Part shown: positions 21,801-30,771 of the stretch, one piece after another
How the letters are laid out: each line of letters begins with the position of its first letter
How positions within the stretch are numbered: the stretch's first letter is position 1
Source of the DNA: Trileptium ribeirensis
Taxonomy: Eukaryota > Nematoda > Enoplea > Enoplida > Thoracostomopsidae
Reading direction: 5' to 3'
DNA length: 30,771 nt
Assembly (NCBI GenBank): GCA_030248225.1
Contig: JASANE010007188.1
Span: 1 to 30,771 of the forward strand
Made by a program: the position numbers and the translations under genes
The notes under the pieces: model-generated
Database searches by the model: none
Told to the model about the DNA's origin: nothing
Seen by the model: the letters and a program-made list of their open reading frames with translations, nothing else

Positions 21801-22720
21801 GTAGACTGTAGCAATGAAAAACCTTTGTATGCAAACGGAAGTTCGAAGAAAATATATATGATTGACGCAGAATGTTATAAAGCGAATAGGTTGAGTCAAT
21901 TACTCAGACGGTACTCAGCACTTTTTCAGGAAATCACACCTTCACAATCAATAAAACACCCAGTAAAACATTACATCACGACATCATGTCCATCCACTTT
22001 CGCTAAGCCAAGGCGACTATTTGGAGAGAAGCTTCAAATAGCCAAAACATACTTTAGTAAGCTAGAAGAATAACGCATCGTTTACCGGGGCGAGTCTCCA
22101 TGAGCGACACCGCTGCACATGGCACCCAAAAATGATCCATCAGACCCGTGAAGGGAGGCCGAGTGGCGATTACAGAGCAGTTAACAAACAAACGTTACCG
22201 GACAGGTATCCAAGGCCCATCATAGCAGATATTACAAATGAATTGCATGAATCTAAATATTTTTCGAAGCTTGACTTAATTAACGCATTTCATCAAATAC
22301 CAATTTGTAAAGAAGACCAGCAGAAAATTGCTATTACTACACGTTTCAAGCTTTTTCTTTGCGCGCCCATGACATTTGGATTAAGAAACGCTGCCCAAAG
22401 CTTCCAAAGCTTAATCGACATAACATTACAGGGTCTCCCATTTGCAAGAGCATGCATGGATGATATCCTAGTGGCAAGTAAAAGTGAGCCTGAACGCTTT
22501 CATGACCTTGAACAAGTGTTTAAACGTTTAGCACAGTATAATCTTCGTTTAAAACACAAAAATGCGCATATTTTTCAACAAAAGTGAACTTCGTGGGCAT
22601 GGAAATTTCAAAGCATGGTATTAAGCAGTAAATGATAAGGTCGAAGCAATAAGTGGGATTAATTTACCGCAAAATGTGAAATACCTAAAAAAATTTTAGG
22701 TGTATCAGGATTTTATCATC
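21800..22720 (+). pseudogene. Reverse transcriptase remnant of pol
   Basis: The N-terminal linker has HPVKHYITTSCPSTFAKPRR (about 21958-22010) and is followed by a stop at 22071-22073, another after ESP, and a frameshift near 22130. From 22132 the frame is open for 151 codons through the palm: GDYRAVNKQTLPDRYPRP, FSKLDLINAFHQIP with the first catalytic Asp, FGLRNAAQSFQ, and the active-site box CMDDILVAS at 22453-22479. The family box is YxDD; here Tyr is replaced by Cys (TGC, 22453-22455), a one-base change from TAC. NFVGMEISKHGI follows in another frame after 22587, then LGVSGFYHRFVK near 22698. The order and wording of the blocks fit the CsRn1 clade. Confidence 0.93.
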
Positions 22721-22739
22721 GTTTTGTTAAAATTTTTTA

Positions 22740-23260
22740 GAACATAGCAGCGCCTTTGATATCTTTCACGCGAGGTATTAGTGCTAAAAGTGCAGGTCAA
22801 GTAAAATGGACGCCATTAGCTGTTGAAGCATTCGATAAACTGAAAAACTATGCACTGAGAGAAACTGTGCATTTAGCATTTCCTAATAAAAAATGCAAAA
22901 CTCGAAACTACAGATGCCTCTTCACTGGCAGTAGATGCGGTGCTACATCAGGTAATAGGCGACGTAAAGCAACCTTTAGCTTTCTTTTCGTAAAAACCAG
23001 GTGAAGTCGAGTCTCGAAAGTCTGCATTTGATCGAAAACTCCTAGCTATATTCCTGAGTTTAAAGCACTTCAACTGGTTGCTTGGAATGCTATTTAAAGT
23101 TCATACTGATCACAAACCACTCATTAAGGCAATAACAATGAAAACTCCAACACCCCAGCAGTAGCACTGGTTGTCATATATTTCTGCATTTAACTGTTCA
23201 ATACTGAGCGGAGAATATCGTAGCAGATAACTGTTCTCGATCATGCAATGTAATTTCAAC
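22740..23260 (+). pseudogene. RNase H remnant of pol
   Basis: After the RT connection (APLISFTRG at about 22751), KWTPLAVEAFDKLKN leads into the RNase H fold. The catalytic TTDAS box lies at 22907-22921, in a frame shifted from the preceding open frame (22756-23004). Conserved RKSAFDRKLLAIFLSLKHF and HTDHKPL (about 23102-23122) follow in that frame. A stop replaces a Gln-like position near 23161-23163. The enzyme removes the RNA strand of the RNA:DNA hybrid during reverse transcription. At least two frameshifts and two stops make it inactive. Confidence 0.88.
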
Positions 23261-23399
23261 AGAGTTTGAAAAAACTATCAGTGACGAACATTTAAACGAT
23301 AAAGATTTTAATTCATTTTTCGCGAAAACAACTCTAACAATAGTTGAGCGTAGCATCAACGGTCAAAAACTCATATGAGACAAATTCTTTGAGCCATGT

Positions 23400-25045
23400 G
23401 TACCAAAGAAATTAAGGTACAAACGTTTTAGAGATATTCACGGCTTGTCACATCCTGGACCAGACGGCAACGCTTCGCCTGACTAAAGATAAGTATGTTT
23501 GGCCTGAAGTTAGTGAGGATGTTAGACAAAGGGCAAAACACCGTGAACAGTGCCAGAAAAGTAAGATCTCGCGGTACACTAGATCACAGATTGGGTCAAT
23601 TCCAACAAACAGTAGATTTCACACGGTACATATTGATATCGTTGGCCCACTAGAGCCATCGAACGGTTATAAATATTTAGTCACTACGATTCATCGTTTC
23701 ACCAGATGGACGAAGCTGGTTCCAAGGGAAAATATATCGACAGAGTCGGTGGTCCAAGCATTCCTTACTAGCTGGATAAGCAGATTTGGATCAGTGGTTA
23801 TAAATATTTAGTCACTATGATTGATCGTTTCACCAGGTGGGCGGAAATGGTTCCAGTGGAAAATATGTCAACAGAGTCGGTGGTCCAAGCATTCCTTACT
23901 AGCTGGATAAGCAGATTTGGATCAGTGGTTATAAATATTTAGTCACTATGATTGATCGTTTCACCAGGTGGGCGGAAATGGTTCCAGTGGAAAATATGTC
24001 AACAGAGTCGGTGGTCCAAGCATTCCTTACTAGCTGGCTAAGCAGATTTGGATCAGTGGTTATAAATATTTAGTCACTACGATTCATCGTTTCACCAGAT
24101 GGACGAAGCTGGTTCCAAGGGAAAATATATCGACAGAGTCGGTGGTCCAAGCATTCCTTACTAGCTGGATAAGCAGATTTGGATCAGTGGTTATAAATAT
24201 TTAGTCACTATGATTGATCGTTTCACCAGATGGACGAAGCTGGTTCCAAGGGAAAATATATCGACAGAGTCGGTGGTCCAAGCATTCCTTACTAGCTGGA
24301 TAAGCAGATTTGGATCAGTGGTTATAAATATTTAGTCACTATGATTGATCGTTTCACCAGATGGACGAAGCTGGTTCCAAGGGAAAATATATCGACAGAG
24401 TCGGTGGTCCAAGCATTCCTTAGTAGTTGGATAAGCAGATTTGGAGTGCCACGTACGATATTTTCGGATCGGGGTAGTCATTTTGAATCTTCAGTATGGA
24501 ATCTACTTATGCATCAAATTGGTATCGAGCGTAAAAGAACGACAGCATACCACCCAGCCTGTAATGGCGCAGTCGAACAATTCCATACCCTGAAGAACGC
24601 ACTTCAATCAAGCTGCAAGTCAAAAAATTGGTACTATGCATTACCATTAGTTATGTTAGGAATACGCTCAACAATAAACGAGTAAGGGTTTAGCCCAACA
24701 CAGTTGTTGTATCGTTATGTCTTGTACCTGCCCGATTCTTTATTCCAGTCAAAACTAAAGTAGACACGCCTATTGTAGGTTTCCTTGCTAAATTTTATAA
24801 TGTAGCCAGATATTTTCCTAAGCCTCAACGCATACACAATTCTGCGGATTATGTTCCGACATGTCTAACGAGCTCATCGCACCATTTGGCTTAGGGTGAA
24901 TACACAATATTCCATCAGTGAACTTTATTCGGGGTCATACGAAGTAATTGAGCGAGATGCGAAAAGGATTACTATAAAAGTAAACGATCACGGAGAAAAA
25001 GTGTCTTTTCTGTTGATCGCGTTAAACCAACTTTTTAACAATCAG
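23400..25045 (+). pseudogene. Integrase remnant of pol with internal tandem amplification
   Basis: The N-terminal zinc-binding part keeps both histidines (23439-23441 and 23451-23453, HGLSH). Its first Cys is Arg (CGT, 23542-23544) and the second Cys remains in EQCQKSK. The catalytic core has Asp in HIDIVGPLE (codon 23635-23637), Asp in FSDRGSHF (24467-24469) and Glu in NGAVEQFH (24575-24577). The last two are 35 residues apart, the expected DD35E spacing. A stop interrupts after STINE (24683-24685). The C-terminal barrel is seen as SYEVIERDAKRITIKVN (about 24934-24984), ending near VDRVKPTF and a stop at about 25038. Six 131-bp tandem copies at 23665-24450 break the core frame repeatedly. 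Confidence 0.92.
23665..24450 (+). repeat. Six tandem 131-bp copies inside the integrase core
   Basis: GGTTATAAATATTTAGTCACTA recurs at 23665, 23796, 23927, 24058, 24189 and 24320, each exactly 131 bp apart. The unit is the DNA for the strand after the first catalytic Asp and ends just before GVPRTIFSDRG. Since 131 is not a multiple of three, each added copy shifts the frame. Two versions exist. Version A (copies 1 and 4) has TACGATTCATCG with ATGGACGAAGCTGG. Version B (copies 2 and 3) has TATGATTGATCG with GTGGGCGGAAATGG. Copies 5 and 6 start like B and continue like A. Confidence 0.95.
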
Positions 25046-25171
25046 ACATAAAAGATTTAAAATCACACACCAGACAGTCAATCTATGTTTCTGGTAATGA
25101 AAAGGTTAAAAAACACACACCTTGACTCCATTAGATAAACCAAACTTTACGACCGCGGATAGCCAAAACTA

Positions 25172-25402
25172 ACAATTAAAAATCAACGTACGTCCAAGCC
25201 AAGTAAGCAAATATATGAAGTTAAATACAAAGCGGTACAGAAAGCGGTCCGGCAAGCAGAAGATTATCTTAAGAGACAAAATGAATACGTGAAAAGGAAA
25301 CCTTCCAGCATTTTAAAAACCGCGGTGTTACAAAAAATACCGTCAAAACGTTTTAATAAAATCGATGGCCATCGGCTTATGTTTAGTGTCGTAGCTTCGT
25401 GG
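25172..25402 (+). pseudogene. Basic, helical segment after integrase (start of accessory region)
   Basis: About 76 uninterrupted codons rich in Lys, Gln and Arg, including VKYKAVQKAVRQAEDYL and KRQNEYVKRKPSS, ending at TAG (25400-25402). The frame is the same as that of the NADAR N-terminal part at 25505. It may be the N-terminal part of the accessory protein or the tail of integrase. No family is recognised. A strong polypyrimidine tract and TTAG follow at 25461-25483. Confidence 0.45.
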
Positions 25403-25460
25403 TAGCCCTATCATAAGTCTCGGGCAGTCGGTATTTATTCGAATTAAACTAAATTCAGGA

Positions 25461-25483
25461 GTTTTTTTATTTTTTTATCTTAG
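25461..25483 (+). promoter_or_regulatory. 3' splice-site-like signal ahead of the NADAR remnant
   Basis: GTTTTTTTATTTTTTTATCT followed by TAG: a long polypyrimidine tract and acceptor AG (25482-25483). The NADAR-like frame begins at the very next base. A possible branch sequence, ACTAAA, lies at 25448-25453. Confidence 0.45.
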
Positions 25484-25905
25484 GCAACAGTACCGTTTCT
25501 GAGACATTCGCATCCATTGTCACATCTGTATCAGGTGCATTTTTCGCTAATGAATAGTGGTTGGTGCACCGTCGAACAAGCATACCAGTACGCAAAGGCT
25601 ACACTGGTATGGACAATGAAACAGCAGTCCTAATTAAAGCAGAACGAAATGGTCAGCAGCATAAAATATTAAGCAAATATATTCACAATGCGTGAGATAA
25701 ACTATGGGAAATGGCAAAAATGCCAGTAATGATACTACTAGAGTTTGAAAAATACAACCAAAATGCCGAGCTGAAGAAATATCTTATACCGACGAGAACG
25801 TACACTTTGGAAGAAGCTAACAGCAGAGATCATTTCTGGGGTATTCCAAAAAATAACTGTGGTAAAATTCTAATGCTTCTGTGGCACTGTTTCAGAGGAG
25901 ACGAA
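25484..25905 (+). pseudogene. NADAR (YbiA-like) domain remnant in the retrotransposon
   Basis: Two frames together cover a NADAR-type domain in the correct order. Frame 2: HPLSHLYQVHF (about 25511-25543), corresponding to the family's LSNFxP block, then WCTVEQAYQYAKA (25562-25600) with the conserved EQ, Tyr and Lys. Frame 1 from 25711: EFEKYNQNAELKKYL, then TLEEANSRDHFWGIP (about 25813-25857) with the Glu-Ala, Asp and Trp-Gly positions, then GKILMLL. A frameshift lies between about 25600 and 25711. Family knowledge: NADAR proteins are predicted or shown to act on N-glycosidic or ADP-ribosyl bonds (YbiA in riboflavin intermediates; a DarT-linked NADAR on ADP-ribosylated guanosine). What it did for a retrotransposon is unknown; countering host ADP-ribosylation is one possibility. 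I am fairly sure of the domain, not of activity. Confidence 0.75.
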
Positions 25906-26435
25906 AACGCTCTTCCAAATACCCTTGTCGTTAGTGATTTAGCGCTGAAATGTCAAAATTGGCTGAAAATAGGTCAAGCAACAGGGCGTCGAATATCAGG
26001 CATTTTTTTCCAGGTGCAAAATTGGAGTATATTACTTTAGCGACACCGTAGATAACTGGAAATTTCGGCTCTTATGTGATTGTTTTTGCCGGGATGAACA
26101 ATCTTGGGGTAAAGTTAAAAAGGTAAAACGAGGCCCTAAGGAACTAATAAAGAAGGTGAAAAAATTTTCATAAGCGTTTAGTGAGTATTGTCCGAATGCG
26201 AAGTTGTACGTTAGCCATTTCTTGAACAGGTCGTCAACAGAAAACAAACGAATAAACTCACATATACAACGTTACAACGAATCTGAGCGATTTGAAAGAA
26301 AGTGACATTCTACCAGACATTACGTTAATTTTTGCAATGCCAAAACTGCCGGACAATTATTATTCCGACGGACTTTATTTATCAAAAGTCGGGAATGAGC
26401 AAATACAGAAAGTGTTGATTCAATATCTATCTTGA
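25906..26435 (+). pseudogene. SGNH/GDSL-hydrolase-like domain remnant, C-terminal to NADAR
   Basis: Directly after the NADAR part in the same frame comes NTLVVSDLALK (about 25918-25950), fitting SGNH block I (GDS) with the Gly-Asp-Ser changed to Ser-Asp-Leu. After a frameshift, PGAKLEYITLATP (26010-26048) and YVIVFAGMNNLG (26073-26108) fit the FPGA block and block III (GxN). Another frame gives KLYVSHFLNRSSTENKRIN (about 26201-26257). A last shift leads to YSDGLYLSKVGNEQIQKVL and a stop at 26433-26435. This resembles block V (DxxH), with His replaced by Tyr. SGNH enzymes are esterases or lipases; esterase domains are known in ORF1 of CR1 LINEs. Both catalytic Ser and His are gone, and at least three frameshifts are present. 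Confidence 0.6.
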
Positions 26436-26655
26436 GTATTACAATTAAAGGTAAAAGGTCACGTTGTTATGTATATGTAGTAAAGTAAGCAGAAATAATA
26501 AATATTGGAGAAAATACACTAAAATAACAACCAGAAATGAAAACCCAAAAGTAAAATCAGAATGTATGCGGTAATAAAATGGAAAACAAAATATTAAGGT
26601 AAACTGAAATGGTTTACATTAAGATTTTAAAGGGTTTTAATCGGCGCCGCCTTTC

Positions 26656-26667
26656 AGAAGGGGGCAG
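26656..26667 (+). other. Polypurine tract
   Basis: AGAAGGGGGCAG directly precedes the TGT of the 3' LTR. It is the expected primer for plus-strand DNA synthesis in LTR elements. Between the SGNH stop (26435) and this tract the sequence is A-rich and without a recognised product. Confidence 0.85.
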
Positions 26668-26872
26668 TGTAAATAGCTTCTTATTATCAAAAATTCTTCA
26701 GCTGAACTTCCTAAAAAGTCCTCTGGGCAGAAAAAGCTATCTCATCCGTTTTTCTAGAATGTATTGTGGTTGCGAGGAAATCTACTACCGTTGCTGGCAA
26801 TTTTAGTTTAATCGACTGATTAAATGACATCGTTATAATTATTATTAAATGAAATTGTTGTAATAATTAACA
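26668..26872 (+). repeat. 3' LTR, 205 bp
   Basis: Starts TGTAAATAGCTTC after the polypurine tract and ends ATTAACA. It has the same length as the 5' LTR with about 24 differences, clustered toward the right end. Downstream, GTACC compares with GTGAC upstream of the 5' LTR. Confidence 0.93.
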
Positions 26873-26918
26873 GTACCACAGTTTTAGAAACTACACCAGT
26901 GTTCCGATTTAGACAGTA

Positions 26919-29900
26919 TATTTAGTCTTAAATCATACAACATTCGCAGAGAAATATGCACCAACGGTTTTCTCATAATATTATTGAGTTCATATTTTTT
27001 AGTATATTCATTTGTTCTGGATTTTTGGTCCTAAATCCTGTAAACTTCGCAGTGCAATGTGCGTGAACGCTTTTCCCATAACATTACTGAGTTTTTAATA
27101 TACTATTCATTTGTTCTGGATTTTTTGGTCCTAAATCCTGTAAACCTCGCAGTGCAATGTGCGTGAACGCTTTTCCCATAACATTACTGAGTTTTTAATA
27201 TACTATTCATTTGTTCTGGATTTTTTGGTCCTAAATCCTGTAAACTTCGCAGTGCAATGTGCGTGAACGCTTTTCCCATAACATTACTGAGTTTTTAATA
27301 TACTATTCATTTGTTCTGGATTTTTTGGTCCTAAATCCTGTAAACTTCGCAGTGCAATGTGCGTGAACGCTTTTCCCATAACATTACTGAGTTTTTAATA
27401 TACTATTCATTTGTTCTGGATTTTTTGGTCCTAAATCCTGTAAACTTCGCAGTGCAATGTGCGTGAACGCTTTTCCCATAACATTATTGAGTTTTTAATA
27501 TACTATTCATTTGTTCTGGATTTTTGGTCCTAAATCCTGTAAACTTCGCAGTGCAATGTGCCTGAACGCTTTTCCTATAACATTACTGAGTTTTTAATAT
27601 ACTATTCATTTGTTCTGGATTTTTTGGTCCTGAATCCTGTAAACTTCGCAGTGCAATGTGCGTGAACGCTTTTCCCATAACATTACTGAGTTTTTAATAT
27701 ACTATTCATTTGTTCTGGATTTTTTGGTCCTAAATCCTGTAAACTTCGCAGTGCAATGTGCGTGAACGCTTTTGCCATAACATTACTGAGTTTTTAATAT
27801 ACTATTCATTTGTTCTGGATTTTTTGGTCCTAAATCCTGTAAACTTCGCAGTGCAATGTGCGTGAACGCTTTTCCCATAACATTACTGAGTTTTTAATAT
27901 ACTATTCATTTGTTCTGGATTTTTTGGTCCTAAATCCTGTAAACTTCGCAGTGCAATGTGCGTGAACGCTTTTCCCATAACATTACTGAGTTTTTAATAT
28001 ACTATTCATTTGTTCTGGATTTTTTGGTCCTAAATCCTGTAAACTTCGCAGTGCAATGTGCGTGACGCTTTTCCCATAACATTACTGAGTTTTTAATATA
28101 CTATTCATTTGTTCTGGATTTTTTGGTCCTAAATCCTGTAAACTTCGCAGTGCAATGTTCGTGAACGCTTTTCCCATAACATTACTGAGTCTTTAATATA
28201 CTATTCATTTGTTCTGGATTTTTGGTCCTAAATCCTGTAAACTTCGCAGTGCAATGTGCGTGAACGCTTTTCCCATAACATTACTGAGTTTTTAATATAC
28301 TATTCATTTGTTCTGGATTTTTTGGTCCTAAATCCTGTAAACTTCGCAGTGCAATGTGCGTGAACGCTTTTCCCATAACATTACTGAGTTTTTAATATAC
28401 TATTCATTTGTTCTGGATTTTTTTGGTCCTAAATCCTGTAAACTTCGCAGTGCAATGTGCGTGAACGCTTTTCCCATAACATTACTGAGTTATTAATATA
28501 CTATTCATTTGTTCTGGATTTTTTGGTCCTAAATCCTGTAAACTTCGCAGTGCAATGTGCGTGAACGCTTTTCCCATAACATTACTGAGTTTTTAATATA
28601 CTATTCATTTGTTCTGGATTTTTTGGTCCTAAATCCTGCAAACTTCGCAGTGCGATGTGCGTGAACGCTTTTCCCATAACATTACTGAGTTTTTAATATA
28701 CAATTCATTTGTTCTGGATTTTTTGGTCCTAAATCCTGTAAACCTCGCAGTGCAATGTGCGTGAACGCTTTTCCCATAACATTACTGAGTTTTTAATATA
28801 CTATTCGTTTGTTCTGGATTTTTTGGTCCTAAATCCTGTAAACTTCGCAGTGCAATGTGCGTGAACGCTTTTCCCATAACATTACTGAGTTTTTAATATA
28901 CTATTCATTTGTTCTGGATTTTTTGGTCCTAAATCCTGTAAACTTCGCAGTGCAATGTGCGTGAACGCTTTTCCCATAACATTACTGAGTTTTTAATATA
29001 CTATTCATTTGTTCTGGATTTTTTGGTGCTAAATCCTTTAAACTTCGCAGTGCTATGTGCGGAACGTGCTTACTTTCCATAACATTACTGAGTTTTTAAT
29101 ATATTTTCATTTGTTCTGGATTTTTTGGTGCTAAATCCTGTAAACTTCGCAGTGCAATGTGCGTGAACGCTTTTCCATAACATTACTGAGTTTTTAATAT
29201 ACTATTCATTTGTTCTGGATTTTTTGGTCCTAAATGCTGTAAACTTCGCAGTACAATGTGCGTGAACGCTTTTCCCATAACATTACTGAGTTTTTAATAT
29301 ACTATTCATTTTGTTCTGGATTTTTTGGTCCTAAATGCTGTTTACTTATGAGTGCATTGTGCGTGATCGCTTTTCCCATAACATTACTGAGTTTTTAATA
29401 TACTATTCATTTGTTCTGGATTTTTTGGTCCTAAATCCTGTAAACTTCGCAGTGCAATGTGCGTGAACGCTTTTCCCATAACATTACTGAGTTTTTAATA
29501 TACTATTCATTTGTTCTGGGTTTTTTGGTCCTAAATCCTGTAAACTTCGCAGTGCAATGTGCGTGAATGCTTTTCCCATAACATTACTGAGTTTTTAATA
29601 TACTATTCATTTGTTCTGGATTTTTTGGTGCTAAATCCTGTAAACTTCGCAGTGCAATGTGCGTGAACGCTTTTCCCATAACATTACTGAGTTTTTAATA
29701 TACTATTCATTTGTTCTGGATTTTTTGGTGCTAAATCCTGTAAACTTCGCAGTGCAATGTGCGTGAACGCTTTTCCCATAACATTACTGAGTTTTTAATA
29801 TACTATTCATTTGTTCTGGATTTTTTGGTCCTAAATCCTGTAAACTTCGCAGTCAATGTGCGTGAACGCTTTTCCCATAACATTACTGAGTTTTTAATAT

Positions 29901-30771
29901 ACTATTCATTTGTTCTGGATTTTTTGGTCCTAAATCCTGTAAACTTCGCAGTGCAATGTGCGTGAACGCTTTTCCCATAACATTACTGAGTTTTTAATAT
30001 ACTATTCATTTGTTCTGGATTTTTTTGGTCCTAAATCCTGTAAACTTCGCAGTGCAATGTGCGTGAACGCTTTTCCCATAACATTACTGAGTTTTTAATA
30101 TACTATTCATTTGTTCTGGATTTTTTGGTCCTAAATCCTGTAAACTTCGCAGTGCAATGTGCGTGAACGCTTTTCCCATAACATTACTGAGTTTTTAATA
30201 TACTATTCATTTGTTCTGGATTTTTTGGTGCTAAATCCTGTAAACTTCGCAGTGCAATGTGCGTGAACGCTTTTCCCATAACATTACTGAGTTTTTAATA
30301 TACTATTCATTTGTTCTGGATTTTTGATTTGGTCCAAAATCCTGTAAACTTCGCGGTCAATGTGCGTGAACGCTTTTCCCATAACATTACTGAGTTTTTA
30401 ATATACTATTCATTTGTTCTGGATTTTTTGGTCCTAAATCCTGTAAACTTCGCAGTGCAATGTGCGTGAACGCTTTTCCCATAACATTACTGAGTTTTTA
30501 ATATACTATTCATTTGTTCTGGATTTTTTTGGTCCTAAATCCTGTAAACTTCGCAGTGCAATGTGCGTGAACGCTTTTCCCATAACATTACTGAGTTTTT
30601 AATATACTATTCATTTGTTCTGGATTTTTTGGTCCTAAATCCTGTAAACTTCGCAGTGCAATGTGCATGGACGCTTTTCCCATAAAATTACTAAGTTCCC
30701 ATTTTTTAGTATATCATTCATTTATTGAGTGTTTTTGGTACTAAATCATATAAAGTTCGCAGTGCAATGTG
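26919..30771. repeat. 100-bp satellite array, about 38 monomers
   Basis: GCGTGAACGCTTTTCCCATA recurs at 27061, 27161, 27261, 27361 and on to the right window edge, with spacings of 99-101 bp, mostly due to the length of a T run after CTGGA. Core monomers are almost identical. The first one or two units (26919-27050) and the last (30661-30771) are clearly diverged and share variants with each other. No coding capacity: the single 68-codon frame near 29759 is a repeat shadow created by a one-base deletion at about 29854. The array continues beyond the window, or ends close to it, given the diverged last unit. Confidence 0.97.

Larger units (their letters stand above)
19419..26872 (+). mobile_element. 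Decayed CsRn1-like Ty3/gypsy LTR retrotransposon with extra 3' cargo
   Basis: A full-length element of about 7.45 kb. Order: 5' LTR, tRNA-Trp-type primer site, gag, protease, RT, RNase H, integrase, NADAR-like domain, SGNH-like domain, polypurine tract, 3' LTR. CsRn1-clade placement rests on the primer site, the CHCC-type gag knuckle and the spacing of RT and integrase blocks. Every domain carries stops or frameshifts, so this copy cannot act on its own. The bases next to the LTRs are GTGAC on the left and GTACC on the right, so a clean target-site duplication is not visible. The 3' end lies only about 50 bp from the 100-bp satellite. Confidence 0.93.

Noticed and set aside
19414..26877. GTGAC/GTACC as a 5-bp target-site duplication of the LTR element
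   Set aside because: Only three of five bases match, and shifting the bounds does not improve it, so it is not claimed.
26919..30771. Regular 100-bp repeats considered as a CRISPR-like array
   Set aside because: The whole unit repeats with no variable spacers, the period is constant, and the context is eukaryotic satellite DNA.

Overview
The window is eukaryotic, AT-rich, intergenic or heterochromatin-like DNA. The best guess is an insect, plausibly a dipteran. This rests on the mobile elements (a CsRn1-like Ty3/gypsy element and an RTE-type LINE remnant), on short-motif splice and poly(A) signals, and on the GC-ending codons of one candidate exon. No bacterial-style operon is present. Most of the short open frames are shadows of repeats or chance frames.

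Layout. 1-7253: a 179-bp satellite of about 40 monomers that runs off the left edge; part of it has a three-monomer higher-order pattern and two T-free filler insertions. 7254-9710: AT-rich single-copy DNA with no gene seen. 9711-10409: three near-identical 233-bp tandem copies. 10410-11446: AT-rich DNA with a GGGTC-rich patch, a stem-loop and a short microsatellite. 11447-14711 (minus): a candidate two-exon gene for a small secreted protein of about 148 residues, whose 2.8-kb intron holds a 112-bp tandem array. 14794-14901: a tRNA-like element (probable SINE head) and a perfect inverted repeat just upstream of that gene. 15.1-19.4 kb: mostly unassigned, with a degenerate 30-bp repeat in two orientations, a GC-rich candidate exon (17503-17610, minus) and an RTE reverse-transcriptase fragment (17890-18190, minus). 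19419-26872: a complete but decayed LTR retrotransposon. 26919-30771: a second satellite, 100-bp period, running off the right edge.

The retrotransposon is the most interesting object. It has two 205-bp LTRs (about 88% identical by hand alignment), a tRNA-Trp-type primer site, gag with a CHCC-type zinc knuckle, then protease, RT, RNase H and integrase, which together fit the CsRn1 clade. Between integrase and the polypurine tract lies about 1.3 kb of extra coding-derived sequence. It reads as a basic segment, then a NADAR (YbiA-like) domain, then an SGNH/GDSL-hydrolase-like domain. I am not aware of a described element with this pair of domains in the env position, but I could not search. The copy is dead: every domain carries stops or frameshifts, and a 131-bp piece of the integrase core is repeated six times in tandem.

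Confidence is high for the satellites, the LTRs and pol; good for NADAR; moderate for SGNH; and only moderate or low for the two host-gene candidates.
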